From the NCBI GenBank assembly GCA_025997475.1, contig BNUQ01000012.1:1-43207 (forward strand): a stretch of 43,207 bases of DNA, in the 5' to 3' direction. Source of the stretch: Planctomycetales bacterium. Its GTDB lineage: Bacteria > Planctomycetota > SZUA-567. Made by a program: the position numbers and the translations under genes. Under the pieces are notes generated by a model. That model did no database searches. It was not told where the DNA came from and saw nothing but the letters and a program-made list of their open reading frames with translations. Of this stretch, positions 33,758 to 41,717 are shown in pieces (within the stretch, counting starts at the first letter, position 1; each line of letters opens with the position of its first letter).

Positions 33758-34776
33758 TCTTTTAACCGCTCTTTGAACCACGCCGTTTCGCCGGCAATAT
33801 CCGGCGCGGCGATGATGCCGGTGCAAACCGCGACGGCGCGCGCGCCGGCGTCCAACACTTCGGCGAGATTGTCCCGCTTAATCCCGCCGATGCAAAAATA
33901 CGGCAACGGCGAATGTCGCGCCGCCCAGCGGACGTATTCCAAACCGACGGCGCGGCGGTGAACTTTCGTGTTCGTCGGATAAACCGGTCCGACGCCGATA
34001 TAGTCGGCAAAATCCCGCGCGGCTTTTGCCGCCAAGTCCGGCGCGGCGGTGCTGACGCCGAGCAACCGGTCGTTATTGATAATGCGCCGCGTCAAATGCG
34101 GCGGCAAATCGCCCTGTCCCGAATGGACGCCGTCGGCGTTCGCGAGTAGCGCGAGATGCGGACGGTCGTTGACGACGAGTAGCGCCCGTCCGGCGCAAAT
34201 TTCCCGCGCCGCCGCCGCCAACCGGTAAAACTCGCCGTCTTCCATTTCTTTTTCGCGCAGTTGCACGATGTCCGCGCCGCCGGCGACGACCTCGCGGCAA
34301 ACGGTCAACGGGTCGGTCGCGGCGAGCGCGGTCGTGATTAACACATACAGGCGGGCTTGGCGCAAGCGGTCGCGGCGGTCGCGGTCGGCGAAAAGCGGCG
34401 CTTGCCAGCGATAGACCTCATAGCGTTGTTGTTCGAGCGCCGTCGCCGCCGCGGGCGAAACGGTTTTGGCGTATTCGGCGAGGACGCGCAACGCCTCGGC
34501 GACGCGATTGAGATTAGCGCGCACGACTTCCGCCACCGACGCGCGCGCCGTTTCGTCGTCGGCTTTGATGGACGCGCCGCAATCGCCGGCGATGTCCCGC
34601 GCCGCCGCAAAATTGCCGCCGTCCAACTCCCGCGCAATGGCGACCAACGAATGGCGCGCATTTTTGAGCGCCGCGGTAAGCGTCGGCGACTCCAACACCA
34701 ACCGCGCGTAATCCTCGACGACGCGCAAACCCTCGCGCGCGCGATTAAAATTAACGTCTAACAGGCGTTCGAGCAT
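33739..34776 (-). CDS. thiE: Thiamine-phosphate synthase with N-terminal ThiD2-type domain
   Basis: A 345-residue bidomain protein. Residues 1-125 (LLDVNFNRAREGLRVVEDYAR..., NRVAEALRVLAEYAK) match the ThiD2-type helical domain found fused to ThiE in several phyla including Planctomycetes. Residues about 140-345 are the ThiE TIM barrel, joining HMP-PP and thiazole phosphate into thiamine phosphate: ADIVQLREK, VNDRPHLALLANADGVHSGQGDL, IGVGPVYPTNTK and YFCIGGI are all present. GGAG precedes ATG 34776. No other thi genes are nearby. The C-terminus INN comes from the repeat. Confidence 0.92.
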   Translation of the reverse strand: MLERLLDVNFNRAREGLRVVEDYARLVLESPTLTAALKNARHSLVAIARELDGGNFAAARDIAGDCGASIKADDETARASVAEVVRANLNRVAEALRVLAEYAKTVSPAAATALEQQRYEVYRWQAPLFADRDRRDRLRQARLYVLITTALAATDPLTVCREVVAGGADIVQLREKEMEDGEFYRLAAAAREICAGRALLVVNDRPHLALLANADGVHSGQGDLPPHLTRRIINNDRLLGVSTAAPDLAAKAARDFADYIGVGPVYPTNTKVHRRAVGLEYVRWAARHSPLPYFCIGGIKRDNLAEVLDAGARAVAVCTGIIAAPDIAGETAWFKERLKERAINN

Positions 34777-34785
34777 CGGCTACTC

Positions 34786-34896
34786 CAATTCACAATTCAC
34801 AATTCACAATTCACAATTGACAATTATTGAAAGGATGCGCTCCGCGCATTTTAAAAATAACTCCGCTAAATAATTGTTAATTGTTAATTGTTAATT
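34786..34896. repeat. Heptad-repeat hairpin element, ATTCACA/ATTAACA type
   Basis: The left arm is CAATTCACAATTCACAATTC repeated, then GACAATTATT. The interior has a GGATGCGCTCCGCGCATTTT palindrome and AACTCCGC. The right arm is AATTGTTAATTGTTAATTGT. It supplies INN and the stop of rlmE. Confidence 0.8.
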
Positions 34897-35477
34897 CCCT
34901 GAAAATCTTTCCCGATGACGTAAAACTCAAAACTTTCGTCGCGGCTGGCGTCGGGTTTGTAGGTTTTGACTTCGGCGAAATGCGTTCGCAGGCGCGCGAC
35001 GAAATCCGGCGTGGCTTCACCGGCAAAAATCTTGGCGACGAACGCGCCGCCCGCGCGCAAATTTTGCGCGGCAAACCGCGCCGCGACTTCGCACAATTCG
35101 AGCGACCGCGCCTGGTCAACGATTTTTACGCCGGTGGTGTTGGGCGCCATATCCGACAGCACCAAATCGAATTTATCGCAGAACGGCGCGAAGGCGTCGA
35201 GCGGAAGGTCATTGATGTCGCGCTGAATGAAGTGGACGGAGGGCTTGAATTTTTTCGCGATTACTTTGAGGTCGGCGGCGCAGACGACGCGGGACGCCGG
35301 TTGCTCCAAAACGTATTCCAACCACGAGCCCGGCGCCGCGCCGAGGTCGATGATATTTTTGACTTGGGGCGTGAACAATTTCTCGCGCCGGTCGATGGCG
35401 GCGAGTTTGTAATAACTCCGCGCCAATTTGCCTTCGCGTTTGGCTTGCCGGAAATAGCGGTCGTGTAGTTCGCGCAT
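34884..35477 (-). CDS. rlmE: 23S rRNA 2'-O-ribose methyltransferase (U2552)
   Basis: A 197-residue RrmJ/FtsJ family methyltransferase acting on the ribosomal A-loop. SAM-binding DLGAAPGSW (44-52). The catalytic tetrad K-D-K-E is visible as K24 (ARSYYKL), D109 (LSDMAPN), K149 (FVAKIF) and E184 (FEFYVIG). Length as usual. No Shine-Dalgarno is seen before ATG 35477 (GCTAAAAA). The last residues GINN and stop derive from the heptad element. Confidence 0.92.
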   Translation of the reverse strand: MRELHDRYFRQAKREGKLARSYYKLAAIDRREKLFTPQVKNIIDLGAAPGSWLEYVLEQPASRVVCAADLKVIAKKFKPSVHFIQRDINDLPLDAFAPFCDKFDLVLSDMAPNTTGVKIVDQARSLELCEVAARFAAQNLRAGGAFVAKIFAGEATPDFVARLRTHFAEVKTYKPDASRDESFEFYVIGKDFQGINN

Positions 35478-35530
35478 TTTTTAGCGGGGGGCAGTGAGGT
35501 TTAATTCTTAGACGGGAGGCAGGGTCGAGC

Positions 35531-35652
35531 GAATTAACAATTAACAATTCACAATTGAGGAATTGATTGAAAATTTCGCGGAACGATTTTTAATCATAAA
35601 ATTCCGCCATGGTTAATTGTTAATTGTTAATTGTGAATTGTTAATTCGTAAT
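35531..35652. repeat. Heptad-repeat hairpin element, ATTAACA type
   Basis: Left GAATTAACAATTAACAATTC, core AAATTTCGCGGAACGATTTTT and AAATTCCGCC, right GTTAATTGTTAATTGTTAATT then GTGAATTG. The arm ends within 1 bp of the trkH stop. Confidence 0.85.
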
Positions 35653-36989
35653 CAGCCAATCATAATGTTGCCTTCGGGATGCGTGAAATTTACCGGTCGC
35701 GCGGGGGCGAGGCTGAGCGCAATCGTCAGCGGTCCCAGCCGTCCCAAAAACATCGACAGGATTATCCACGCCTTGCCGGGGTCGCTCAATTGCGGCGTGA
35801 AATTCAACGACAAGCCCACCGTGCCGAACGCCGAGACCTGCTCGAAAATTATGGTCAACAAATCGGCGTCCGCTTCCGTCGTCGTTAAAATCAGCGTGCC
35901 GGCGATAATCCAGAGCAGACAAAACTGCAATAATTTATGGGCGCGACCGCTCAGCAAGGCGGGGATTTGCCGCCCCATAAACACGATTTCCGCGCGGTTG
36001 CGCAACGTCGCGACGAGCGTCGCGAGCCAAATGGCGAAGGTCGTAACTTTTATGCCGCCGGCGCACGAACCCGGTCCGCCGCCAATCAGCATCAACCCGA
36101 TAAGCCACAGTTTGCCGGCGGCGGTTAGCGCCGTCAGGTCGCCGGTAACGAAACCCGCCGTGCGCGTCGAAATCGCCAAAAACAGCGCGTGAAAACCGTC
36201 GAAGTTGCCGTCGAAGCGAAACATCAGCGCGGCGGCGGCGATTAAAAGCCAACTGACCGTCAACACGACGCGGGTGTTATACGAAAAATAATTGCGCCGC
36301 CGCGGCGTGCGCCACCAAGCGAGCCGGACAAAAATTTGCGCCACGGCTAAATGCCCGATACTGCCGATAAAAATCAACAGCGCGACGCCGACGCAAAAAA
36401 CGGCGGACTGCGACGCCAAACTGTCGCTCCACAAAGCAAAGCCCGAATTGCAAAACGCCGAAACCGCGTGAAAAATTCCCTGCCACGCCGCGCTCCCCGC
36501 CGTTTCGCCGTCCGCGTAACGCGCCGCCGCCAACCACGCCGCGCCGACGAGTTCAATCGCCAACACGAGCCCCACGATTTTGCCGAAAATATCGCGAAAT
36601 TCGGCGGCGGCGTCTTTGGTCAGCACGCTGTCGGCTAACGCCGAGTGCGCGGTCAGCGACAGTTGCGCGCCGATAATGCGAAACGCCAGCAACGCGAACG
36701 TCAGCAAACCCAAGCCGCCCAATTGCATCAGCGCGACGAGCGCCGCGTGTCCGTAGGGGTTGAACGCCGTTGACGGGTCAACCGTCGCCAAGCCGGTAAC
36801 GCACACCGCCGAGGCGGAGAGAAAAAAACAATCGAGCCAGCCGACCGGCGTGTTTTGACATTCCGGCAAACGCAACGCCGCCGCGCCGAGAACAATCAAC
36901 AGCGCGAAAGAATAAATCAATAAACTCGCCGGTGTCAACGTGCGAAAACGCTTTTTGAGCGCGGCGGAAGCGGGCGCGGAGCCGAACAT
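35652..36989 (-). CDS. trkH: Trk/Ktr-type potassium uptake membrane subunit
   Basis: A 445-residue K+ transporter subunit (KtrB/TrkH family) with about 8-10 hydrophobic helices. The four pore-loop signatures can be seen: SAVCVTGLATVD, SAFCNSGFAL, STRTAGFVTG and SAFGTVGLSL. ATG 36989 is chosen because GGGGAAAG lies just upstream; a TTG at 37007 sits at the edge of a heptad arm. Transport would need a cytoplasmic TrkA/KtrA partner, which is not in the window. KtrB is as likely a name as TrkH. Confidence 0.88.
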   Translation of the reverse strand: MFGSAPASAALKKRFRTLTPASLLIYSFALLIVLGAAALRLPECQNTPVGWLDCFFLSASAVCVTGLATVDPSTAFNPYGHAALVALMQLGGLGLLTFALLAFRIIGAQLSLTAHSALADSVLTKDAAAEFRDIFGKIVGLVLAIELVGAAWLAAARYADGETAGSAAWQGIFHAVSAFCNSGFALWSDSLASQSAVFCVGVALLIFIGSIGHLAVAQIFVRLAWWRTPRRRNYFSYNTRVVLTVSWLLIAAAALMFRFDGNFDGFHALFLAISTRTAGFVTGDLTALTAAGKLWLIGLMLIGGGPGSCAGGIKVTTFAIWLATLVATLRNRAEIVFMGRQIPALLSGRAHKLLQFCLLWIIAGTLILTTTEADADLLTIIFEQVSAFGTVGLSLNFTPQLSDPGKAWIILSMFLGRLGPLTIALSLAPARPVNFTHPEGNIMIG

Positions 36990-37004
36990 TCTTTCCCCGA
37001 TGGG

Positions 37005-37268
37005 CAAATTACGAAATTACGAAATTCGTAATTTGCTCTTTCTTTTAGCGGTTGTCGTAACGAATTCATTATACGCGCTTGCTCGCGGTCTCGCAAAGAG
37101 CGGCGGCAACGGTTGACGCAAGAGGTGATTGCCCCGCTTTTGCCTCTCAACTCTCAACCCTAAATTCTATTAAAACCGGTCGCTTCTTGCGCGTTTTTTT
37201 TGCCGACCTACAATCCGCCAATTCGTTTTTGCTTTTACCTCGCCTACCCCCGGATGAGGAATTTAGTA
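37005..37268. repeat. Intergenic region with partial heptad arms
   Basis: Between divergent trkH and tolC. At 37005-37042 is ATTACGAAATTACGAAATTCGTAATTTGCTCTTT, a short hairpin ending in the outward AAGAGCA motif. At 37142-37170 is a lone arm CTCTCAACTCTCAACCCTAAA. A run of eight T lies at about 37193-37200. No gene or confident promoter is seen. Confidence 0.6.
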
Positions 37269-39266
37269 ATGAAAAAGTTCTTTTTTGGGCGCGTCGTCGC
37301 CGGCGCGTTTTTTGTTTTGCCTTGCGGGATAACATTAGCGGACGACGCTTCCGCCGCGTCGAGCGCGGCTTTTGCCGCCCAAGTCGATGCGCAGTCCGGC
37401 ATCGTCGCCGACCGCGCGACCGCGTCTTTGCCGCAAGCGCCCGCCGTCGTCGTCCAATCCGCCGACGAACTTGACCGCGCCTACGTCGCGCCCGCCGGCG
37501 TTGACCACGACTATTACGCCTACTCGCTCAACGCCGCCGCCGCCGTCAACGGCGACACGCTGTCGATGAGCGTCCTTGACGCCGAAAATATGGCGCTTGC
37601 CCATTCGTGGAAATTGCGCTCCGCCGTCGAAGGTCGCGTCGCCGCCCGCGGCAAAAAATTGGGCGCCATCGGCGGACTCTTGCCGTCGTTCGGCTATGAA
37701 ACCGGCCTCGGCTACGGGCAAAGTTATGTGGACACGATGCCGAAAGAACCGATGCCGCGGGCGAATTTTTCGCAAACGCCGTCTTTCACCCAGCCGCTCT
37801 TTCGCGGCGGCGCGTTGATTTCCGCCTTGCGCGAAGCGCGCGCCGGCGAGGACAAAGCCGAGTCCGACATTCTGTATCAGCGCCTTACCGTGCGCGCGAA
37901 CATTCGCCAACTCTACTATCAATGTCTGCTCAACAAAAAAATCGCCGACGTGGCGCGCAAGTTGACCGACATCGCCGAAGAATACTGGAAAAAAACCCAG
38001 AGCCGCTACGCCGCCGAAGACGTTCCCGAAATCGACGTCTTGCGTTACCAAGTCCAATATCAACTGCGCAAGGCGGACTACATCAACGACCGCAACAATT
38101 ACAACACCAGCGTTACCCAATTGTTGCGCTATTTGGGGCAACCGTTGCGGAGCAACGTTTTTCTCAACGACGCGTTTGATTTCACCGAATTCGACCCGGG
38201 CGACGAAGACGAATTGACGCAATACGCGCTGGCGCACCGCCCCGATTTGCGGAGTTATCAATTGAGCGAAGAGATGATGCGGCAGGGAGTCAAGCAGGCG
38301 AAAGCCGGTCTTCTGCCGACGCTCGACGGTAAAATCGGTTTCACGCAAGGCACGAGTTACGCGGAGCGGAACTCGATGGGCGGCGGCGACCGTTACGCCG
38401 GTAATTGGAATTGGAATATGGGTATCCAATTAAATTGGAACGCGCTTGCCGGTATGGGGCAACAGTTGCGCGGGAAAATTATGCAGGCGAACGCGGTGTT
38501 GGCGCAAGCCGAATTTGACACGCAAGACGTTGCCGACAGCATCAAACAAGACGTGCGCAACGCGGTGCTGGGGATTTTGAGTTCCATCGAAGCGGTCAAA
38601 TCGCAACAGGAAAACGTCGAGCAAGCCAATCGCGTTTTGACGCAGGAAAATATCCGCTGGGAAGAAGGCGCCGGCGATTACTTGCAGATTTTAGACGCGC
38701 AAAACGTCGTCGGTTCCGCGGAGTCGTCGTATTGGCAAAGCATTTACCAATACAAAACCTCCATCGTGAACCTCGAATACGCGCTCGGCAAATTTTATCA
38801 GGGCGCGGGCAACGAAGTCCAAAGTTACCGCGTCCAAAAACCGGCGGCGGATAATCGCAATCCGTTAGACGCGCTCTCCACGCCGCAATCGCTGAAACGC
38901 CGTCAACCAGGGGTCAGCCCCAAAGCGGCGGGTATGGCGAAAACGCCGGAAGTAAAAGAAGTAAAAGCGGTCGCCAATTCTCATTCGGCGACAAGCAAGC
39001 GGGTGGGCGAAACGGAAGTGGCGAGTTATCGCGTGGCGGCGCCAAGCAATGCGCCGGTCGCGCCGGTCACGACAACGGCGGCGGCAAATCCGGCGTCGAT
39101 AAAAGCGATGAGTTCGACCGCCGGTCAGACGTTTTTCGGGGGCTTAAAAATGCCGACGGCGGAAAAAACCGGCAATAATGAATTGGTCGCGGCGACGATG
39201 GACCCGGACTTAATTGCTCCAAGCGGTCGCGGCGCGCCGAGTTTGCCGGAACCGGAAATTGAATAG
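37269..39266 (+). CDS. TolC-family outer membrane efflux protein
   Basis: A 665-residue outer-membrane channel. ATG 37269 is chosen because GAGGAA lies 8 nt upstream and a signal follows (MKKFFFGRVVAGAFFVLPCGITLA). The two OEP repeats are at about 120-300 and 320-530, with long alpha-helical barrel stretches (LRYQVQYQLRKADYINDRNNY; SLxQPLFRGG-like TQPLFRGGALISALREA; EEGAGDYLQILDAQN). The C-terminal 130 residues are a low-complexity, proline/alanine-rich tail not usual for TolC. No inner-membrane pump or adaptor gene is adjacent, so the export partner is unknown. Confidence 0.85.
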   Translation: MKKFFFGRVVAGAFFVLPCGITLADDASAASSAAFAAQVDAQSGIVADRATASLPQAPAVVVQSADELDRAYVAPAGVDHDYYAYSLNAAAAVNGDTLSMSVLDAENMALAHSWKLRSAVEGRVAARGKKLGAIGGLLPSFGYETGLGYGQSYVDTMPKEPMPRANFSQTPSFTQPLFRGGALISALREARAGEDKAESDILYQRLTVRANIRQLYYQCLLNKKIADVARKLTDIAEEYWKKTQSRYAAEDVPEIDVLRYQVQYQLRKADYINDRNNYNTSVTQLLRYLGQPLRSNVFLNDAFDFTEFDPGDEDELTQYALAHRPDLRSYQLSEEMMRQGVKQAKAGLLPTLDGKIGFTQGTSYAERNSMGGGDRYAGNWNWNMGIQLNWNALAGMGQQLRGKIMQANAVLAQAEFDTQDVADSIKQDVRNAVLGILSSIEAVKSQQENVEQANRVLTQENIRWEEGAGDYLQILDAQNVVGSAESSYWQSIYQYKTSIVNLEYALGKFYQGAGNEVQSYRVQKPAADNRNPLDALSTPQSLKRRQPGVSPKAAGMAKTPEVKEVKAVANSHSATSKRVGETEVASYRVAAPSNAPVAPVTTTAAANPASIKAMSSTAGQTFFGGLKMPTAEKTGNNELVAATMDPDLIAPSGRGAPSLPEPEIE

Positions 39267-39270
39267 CGTA

Positions 39271-39434
39271 AGAACAATTACGAATGAAGAGCAGTTGGTA
39301 GTTGGTAGTTTTTAGTGGTGGAGTTTGACGGTCAAAGATTCGCTTCGCGGGCGCTTGTGGATTTGCCAATAAAAACTCCACCACTACCAACTAAAAACTA
39401 CCGACTACCAACTCTCTCGCCGTAATTCGTAATT
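39271..39434. repeat. Heptad-repeat hairpin element, GTTGGTA type
   Basis: Starts with AAGAACAATTACGAAT, then GAAGAGCAGTTGGTAGTTGG. Core GTGGTGGAGTTTGACGGTC, then AGATTCGCTTCGCG. The right arm AACTCCACCACTACCAACTA... is followed by CGTAATTCGTAATT, mirroring the outer ATTACGA unit, so two heptad types are nested. It lies directly before the tRNA gene. Confidence 0.85.
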
Positions 39435-39437
39435 TTT

Positions 39438-39515
39438 CGGGGCGTAGCGCAGTTTGGCTAGCGCGGTTGCTTTGGGAGCAACAGGTCGTCGGTTCAAATC
39501 CGGTCGCCCCGACCA
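39438..39515 (+). tRNA. tRNA-Pro (anticodon TGG)
   Basis: A 78-nt cloverleaf with encoded CCA. The acceptor stem CGGGGCG/CGCCCCG is perfect. The D arm is GCGC...GCGC, the anticodon stem GTTGC/GCAAC has the loop TTTGGGA (TGG at 34-36), and the T loop is GGTTCAAATCC. It starts right after the heptad element and is followed by a terminator. Confidence 0.96.
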
Positions 39516-39523
39516 CACTCTGC

Positions 39524-39563
39524 GCACCCGTATAGCATATTATGCTTATCAGGTGCTTTTTTT
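39524..39563 (+). terminator. Terminator after tRNA-Pro
   Basis: GCACC (39524-39528) pairs with GGTGC (39552-39556), enclosing a second stem AGCAT-ATT-ATGCT (39534-39546), and is followed by seven T. A typical factor-independent terminator for a monocistronic tRNA. Confidence 0.75.
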
Positions 39564-39634
39564 ATTCACTGATGTTACGCGGCAAAAAACCTTAAAATCG
39601 CGGCAGAGTAGTCCCGCAAAAAAGGAGCGGTCAA

Positions 39635-40525
39635 GTGGAAGCCAAATTTATCAATCCTTACACCGATTTTGGGTTTAAAAAACTTTTCGGCGAAGAGGCG
39701 AGCAAGGACCTGTTGATTGATTTTCTCAACACGATTTTGCCCGCGTCCGACCGTATCAAGGAACTGCAACTCACCAATCCCGAAAATCTGCCGGAATACC
39801 CCGACGGTCGGCGCGCCGTGTTTGATATTCATTGCCGCAACGAGCGCGGCGAGGCGTTCATTGTCGAAATGCAAAAGGCATATCAGCACTATTTCAAAGA
39901 CCGCGCGTTGTTTTATTCGACGTTCCCGTTGCAACGGCAGGCGCCGCAAGGCAGTGAATGGGATTTCAAATTGCAGAAAGTTTATTTTGTCGCGGTGTTG
40001 GATTTCCTTTACGACGAAGCCGAAGAGCGGCAGAAATTTTTGCGGCATATTCATCTGAAAGACCAAGACGGCGAGTTGTTTTCCGACAAGTTGGAATTTA
40101 TTTTTTTGCAAATGCCGTTGTTCAACAAGGCGGAAAACGAACTGGAAAATCACAAAGACCAGTGGCTGTATTTTCTGAAGAATTTGGCGCGGTTTGAAGA
40201 TATTCCGGCGATATTGCGCGAGCCGATTTTTACGCGGGCGTTTGCGACGGCGAATTTAGCGGCGATGGATAGACGCGAGCGCGACGTTTACGACGCCTCG
40301 CTGAAAATTTATCGCGATAATGTCAACGTGATAGATAGCGCGTATCAAAAAGGCGTGGCGCAAGGGATAGAACAAGGGGTTGAACAAGGGATAGAACAAG
40401 GGATTGAACAAGGAGAAATTAAACAACAGTTGGCGATTGCCAAAAATATGAAAGCGGATGGAATATCATCGGCGCAGATTGCGCGATACACCGGTTTGAC
40501 CGAAAGCGAAATCGCCGCGCTGTAA
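39635..40525 (+). CDS. Rpn/PD-(D/E)XK family nuclease-transposase, copy 1
   Basis: A 296-residue protein starting at GTG 39635, with AAGGAG 7 nt upstream. It belongs to the Rpn (recombination-promoting nuclease; PDDEXK_2) family: FGFKKLFGEE near the N-terminus and the nuclease core AVFDIHCRN...EAFIVEMQKAYQ (D64...E-x-Q, Q in place of K as usual for the family). The C-terminus carries tetrapeptide repeats G-(I/V)-E-Q followed by a helix-turn-helix-like ISSAQIARYTGLTESEIAAL end. Such proteins are often multicopy and act on DNA, perhaps in recombination or phage defence; no transposon ends are seen. It is 99% identical over its first 236 residues to the copy at 40830. Confidence 0.85.
   Translation: MEAKFINPYTDFGFKKLFGEEASKDLLIDFLNTILPASDRIKELQLTNPENLPEYPDGRRAVFDIHCRNERGEAFIVEMQKAYQHYFKDRALFYSTFPLQRQAPQGSEWDFKLQKVYFVAVLDFLYDEAEERQKFLRHIHLKDQDGELFSDKLEFIFLQMPLFNKAENELENHKDQWLYFLKNLARFEDIPAILREPIFTRAFATANLAAMDRRERDVYDASLKIYRDNVNVIDSAYQKGVAQGIEQGVEQGIEQGIEQGEIKQQLAIAKNMKADGISSAQIARYTGLTESEIAAL
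40361..40415 (+). repeat. 12-bp tandem repeats in Rpn copy 1
   Basis: CAAGGGATAGAA-type units occur about four and a half times and encode (G-I/V-E-Q)n. They are absent from copy 2, which has RAEGRAEGIEQ instead. Such repeats could expand or contract by slippage without changing frame. Confidence 0.85.
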
Positions 40526-40829
40526 GGACTATTTATCAAGTTTGGGCAAATAAGCGCCACGAACGAGAGGCGACGTCAGTCCGATGGTTGGGGCTTTCTT
40601 TTCCCGGCGCATCAATAATCGCCGCGACCAATTACAACTAATTTTGGTAAAGAAATAAGTTCTTAGTTCGACCGACGTGATGTTCACCGCCGCCGCCTCG
40701 CCGACCCCGCCGAAGTTGGATTTTTAGGGTTTTGTCCGCGCACCGAGCGATAACTGCGGTCGCGCGATTCCGCCAGCGGCAGGTTCTTATCATACCCGAT
40801 GAAAAACGCCGCAAAAAAGGAGTGGTCAA
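40526..40829. other. Spacer between the Rpn copies, no feature seen
   Basis: A 304-bp unique stretch. No heptad element, REP palindrome, convincing ORF or terminator was found. The last 16 bp before copy 2 (CGCAAAAAAGGAGTGGTCAA) resemble the matching position of copy 1, so the duplication includes the ribosome-binding site. Confidence 0.6.
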
Positions 40830-41672
40830 GTGGAAGCCAAATTTATCAATCCTTACACCGATTTTGGGTTCAAGAAACTTTTCGGTGAAGAGGCGAGCAA
40901 GGACTTGTTGATTGATTTTCTCAACACGATTTTGCCCGCGTCCGACCGTATTAAGGAACTGCAACTCACCAATCCCGAAAATCTGCCGGAATATCCCGAC
41001 GGTCGCCGCGCCGTGTTTGATATTCATTGCCGCAACGAGCGCGGCGAAGCGTTCATTGTCGAAATGCAAAAGGCATATCAGCACTATTTCAAAGACCGCG
41101 CGTTGTTTTATTCGACGTTCCCGTTGCAACGGCAAGCGCCGCAAGGCAGTGAATGGGATTTCAAATTGCAGAAAGTTTATTTTGTCGCGGTGCTGGATTT
41201 TCTTTACGACGAAGCCGAAGAGCGGCAAAAGTTTTCGCGCCATATTCATCTGAAAGACCAAGACGGTGAGTTGTTTTCCGACAAGTTGGAATTTATTTTT
41301 TTGCAAATGCCGTTGTTCAACAAGGCGGAAAATGAACTGGAAAATCACAAAGACCAGTGGCTGTATTTTCTGAAGAATTTGGCGCGGTTTGAAGATATTC
41401 CGGCGATATTGCGTGAGCCGATTTTTACGCGGGCGTTTGCGACGGCGAATTTAGCGGCGATGGATAGACGCGAGCGCGACGTTTATGACGCCTCGCTGAA
41501 AATTTATCGCGATAATGTCAACGTGATAACCAGCGCGAAAGAAATATCTCGTGCGGAAGGACGCGCGGAAGGGATTGAACAAGTCGCCAAAAAATTAAAG
41601 GCGCGGGGAATACCGTCGGCGCAAATTGCGGAAGACACCGGCTTGACGGAGCGCGAAATCGCCGCGCTGTAA
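40830..41672 (+). CDS. Rpn/PD-(D/E)XK family nuclease-transposase, copy 2
   Basis: A 280-residue protein starting at GTG 40830 after AAGGAG. The first 236 residues match copy 1 except for one change (KFSRHIHL versus KFLRHIHL), with scattered silent differences, so the duplication is not brand-new or has been homogenised. After DNVNVI the tail diverges abruptly: TSAKEISRAEGRAEGIEQVAKKLKARG, then the shared end SAQIA-x-x-TGLTE-x-EIAAL. The catalytic D and E-x-Q are intact. Followed by a strong terminator. Confidence 0.85.
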   Translation: MEAKFINPYTDFGFKKLFGEEASKDLLIDFLNTILPASDRIKELQLTNPENLPEYPDGRRAVFDIHCRNERGEAFIVEMQKAYQHYFKDRALFYSTFPLQRQAPQGSEWDFKLQKVYFVAVLDFLYDEAEERQKFSRHIHLKDQDGELFSDKLEFIFLQMPLFNKAENELENHKDQWLYFLKNLARFEDIPAILREPIFTRAFATANLAAMDRRERDVYDASLKIYRDNVNVITSAKEISRAEGRAEGIEQVAKKLKARGIPSAQIAEDTGLTEREIAAL

Positions 41673-41683
41673 ATCCGTCGCGA

Positions 41684-41717
41684 AAAAAGCCGCCCCATCG
41701 AGACGGCTTTTTCTTTT
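41684..41717 (+). terminator. Rho-independent terminator after Rpn copy 2
   Basis: AAAAAGCCG (41684-41692) pairs with CGGCTTTTT (41704-41712) around CCCCATCGAGA, with TCTTTT following. It begins 12 bp after the stop. Confidence 0.85.
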
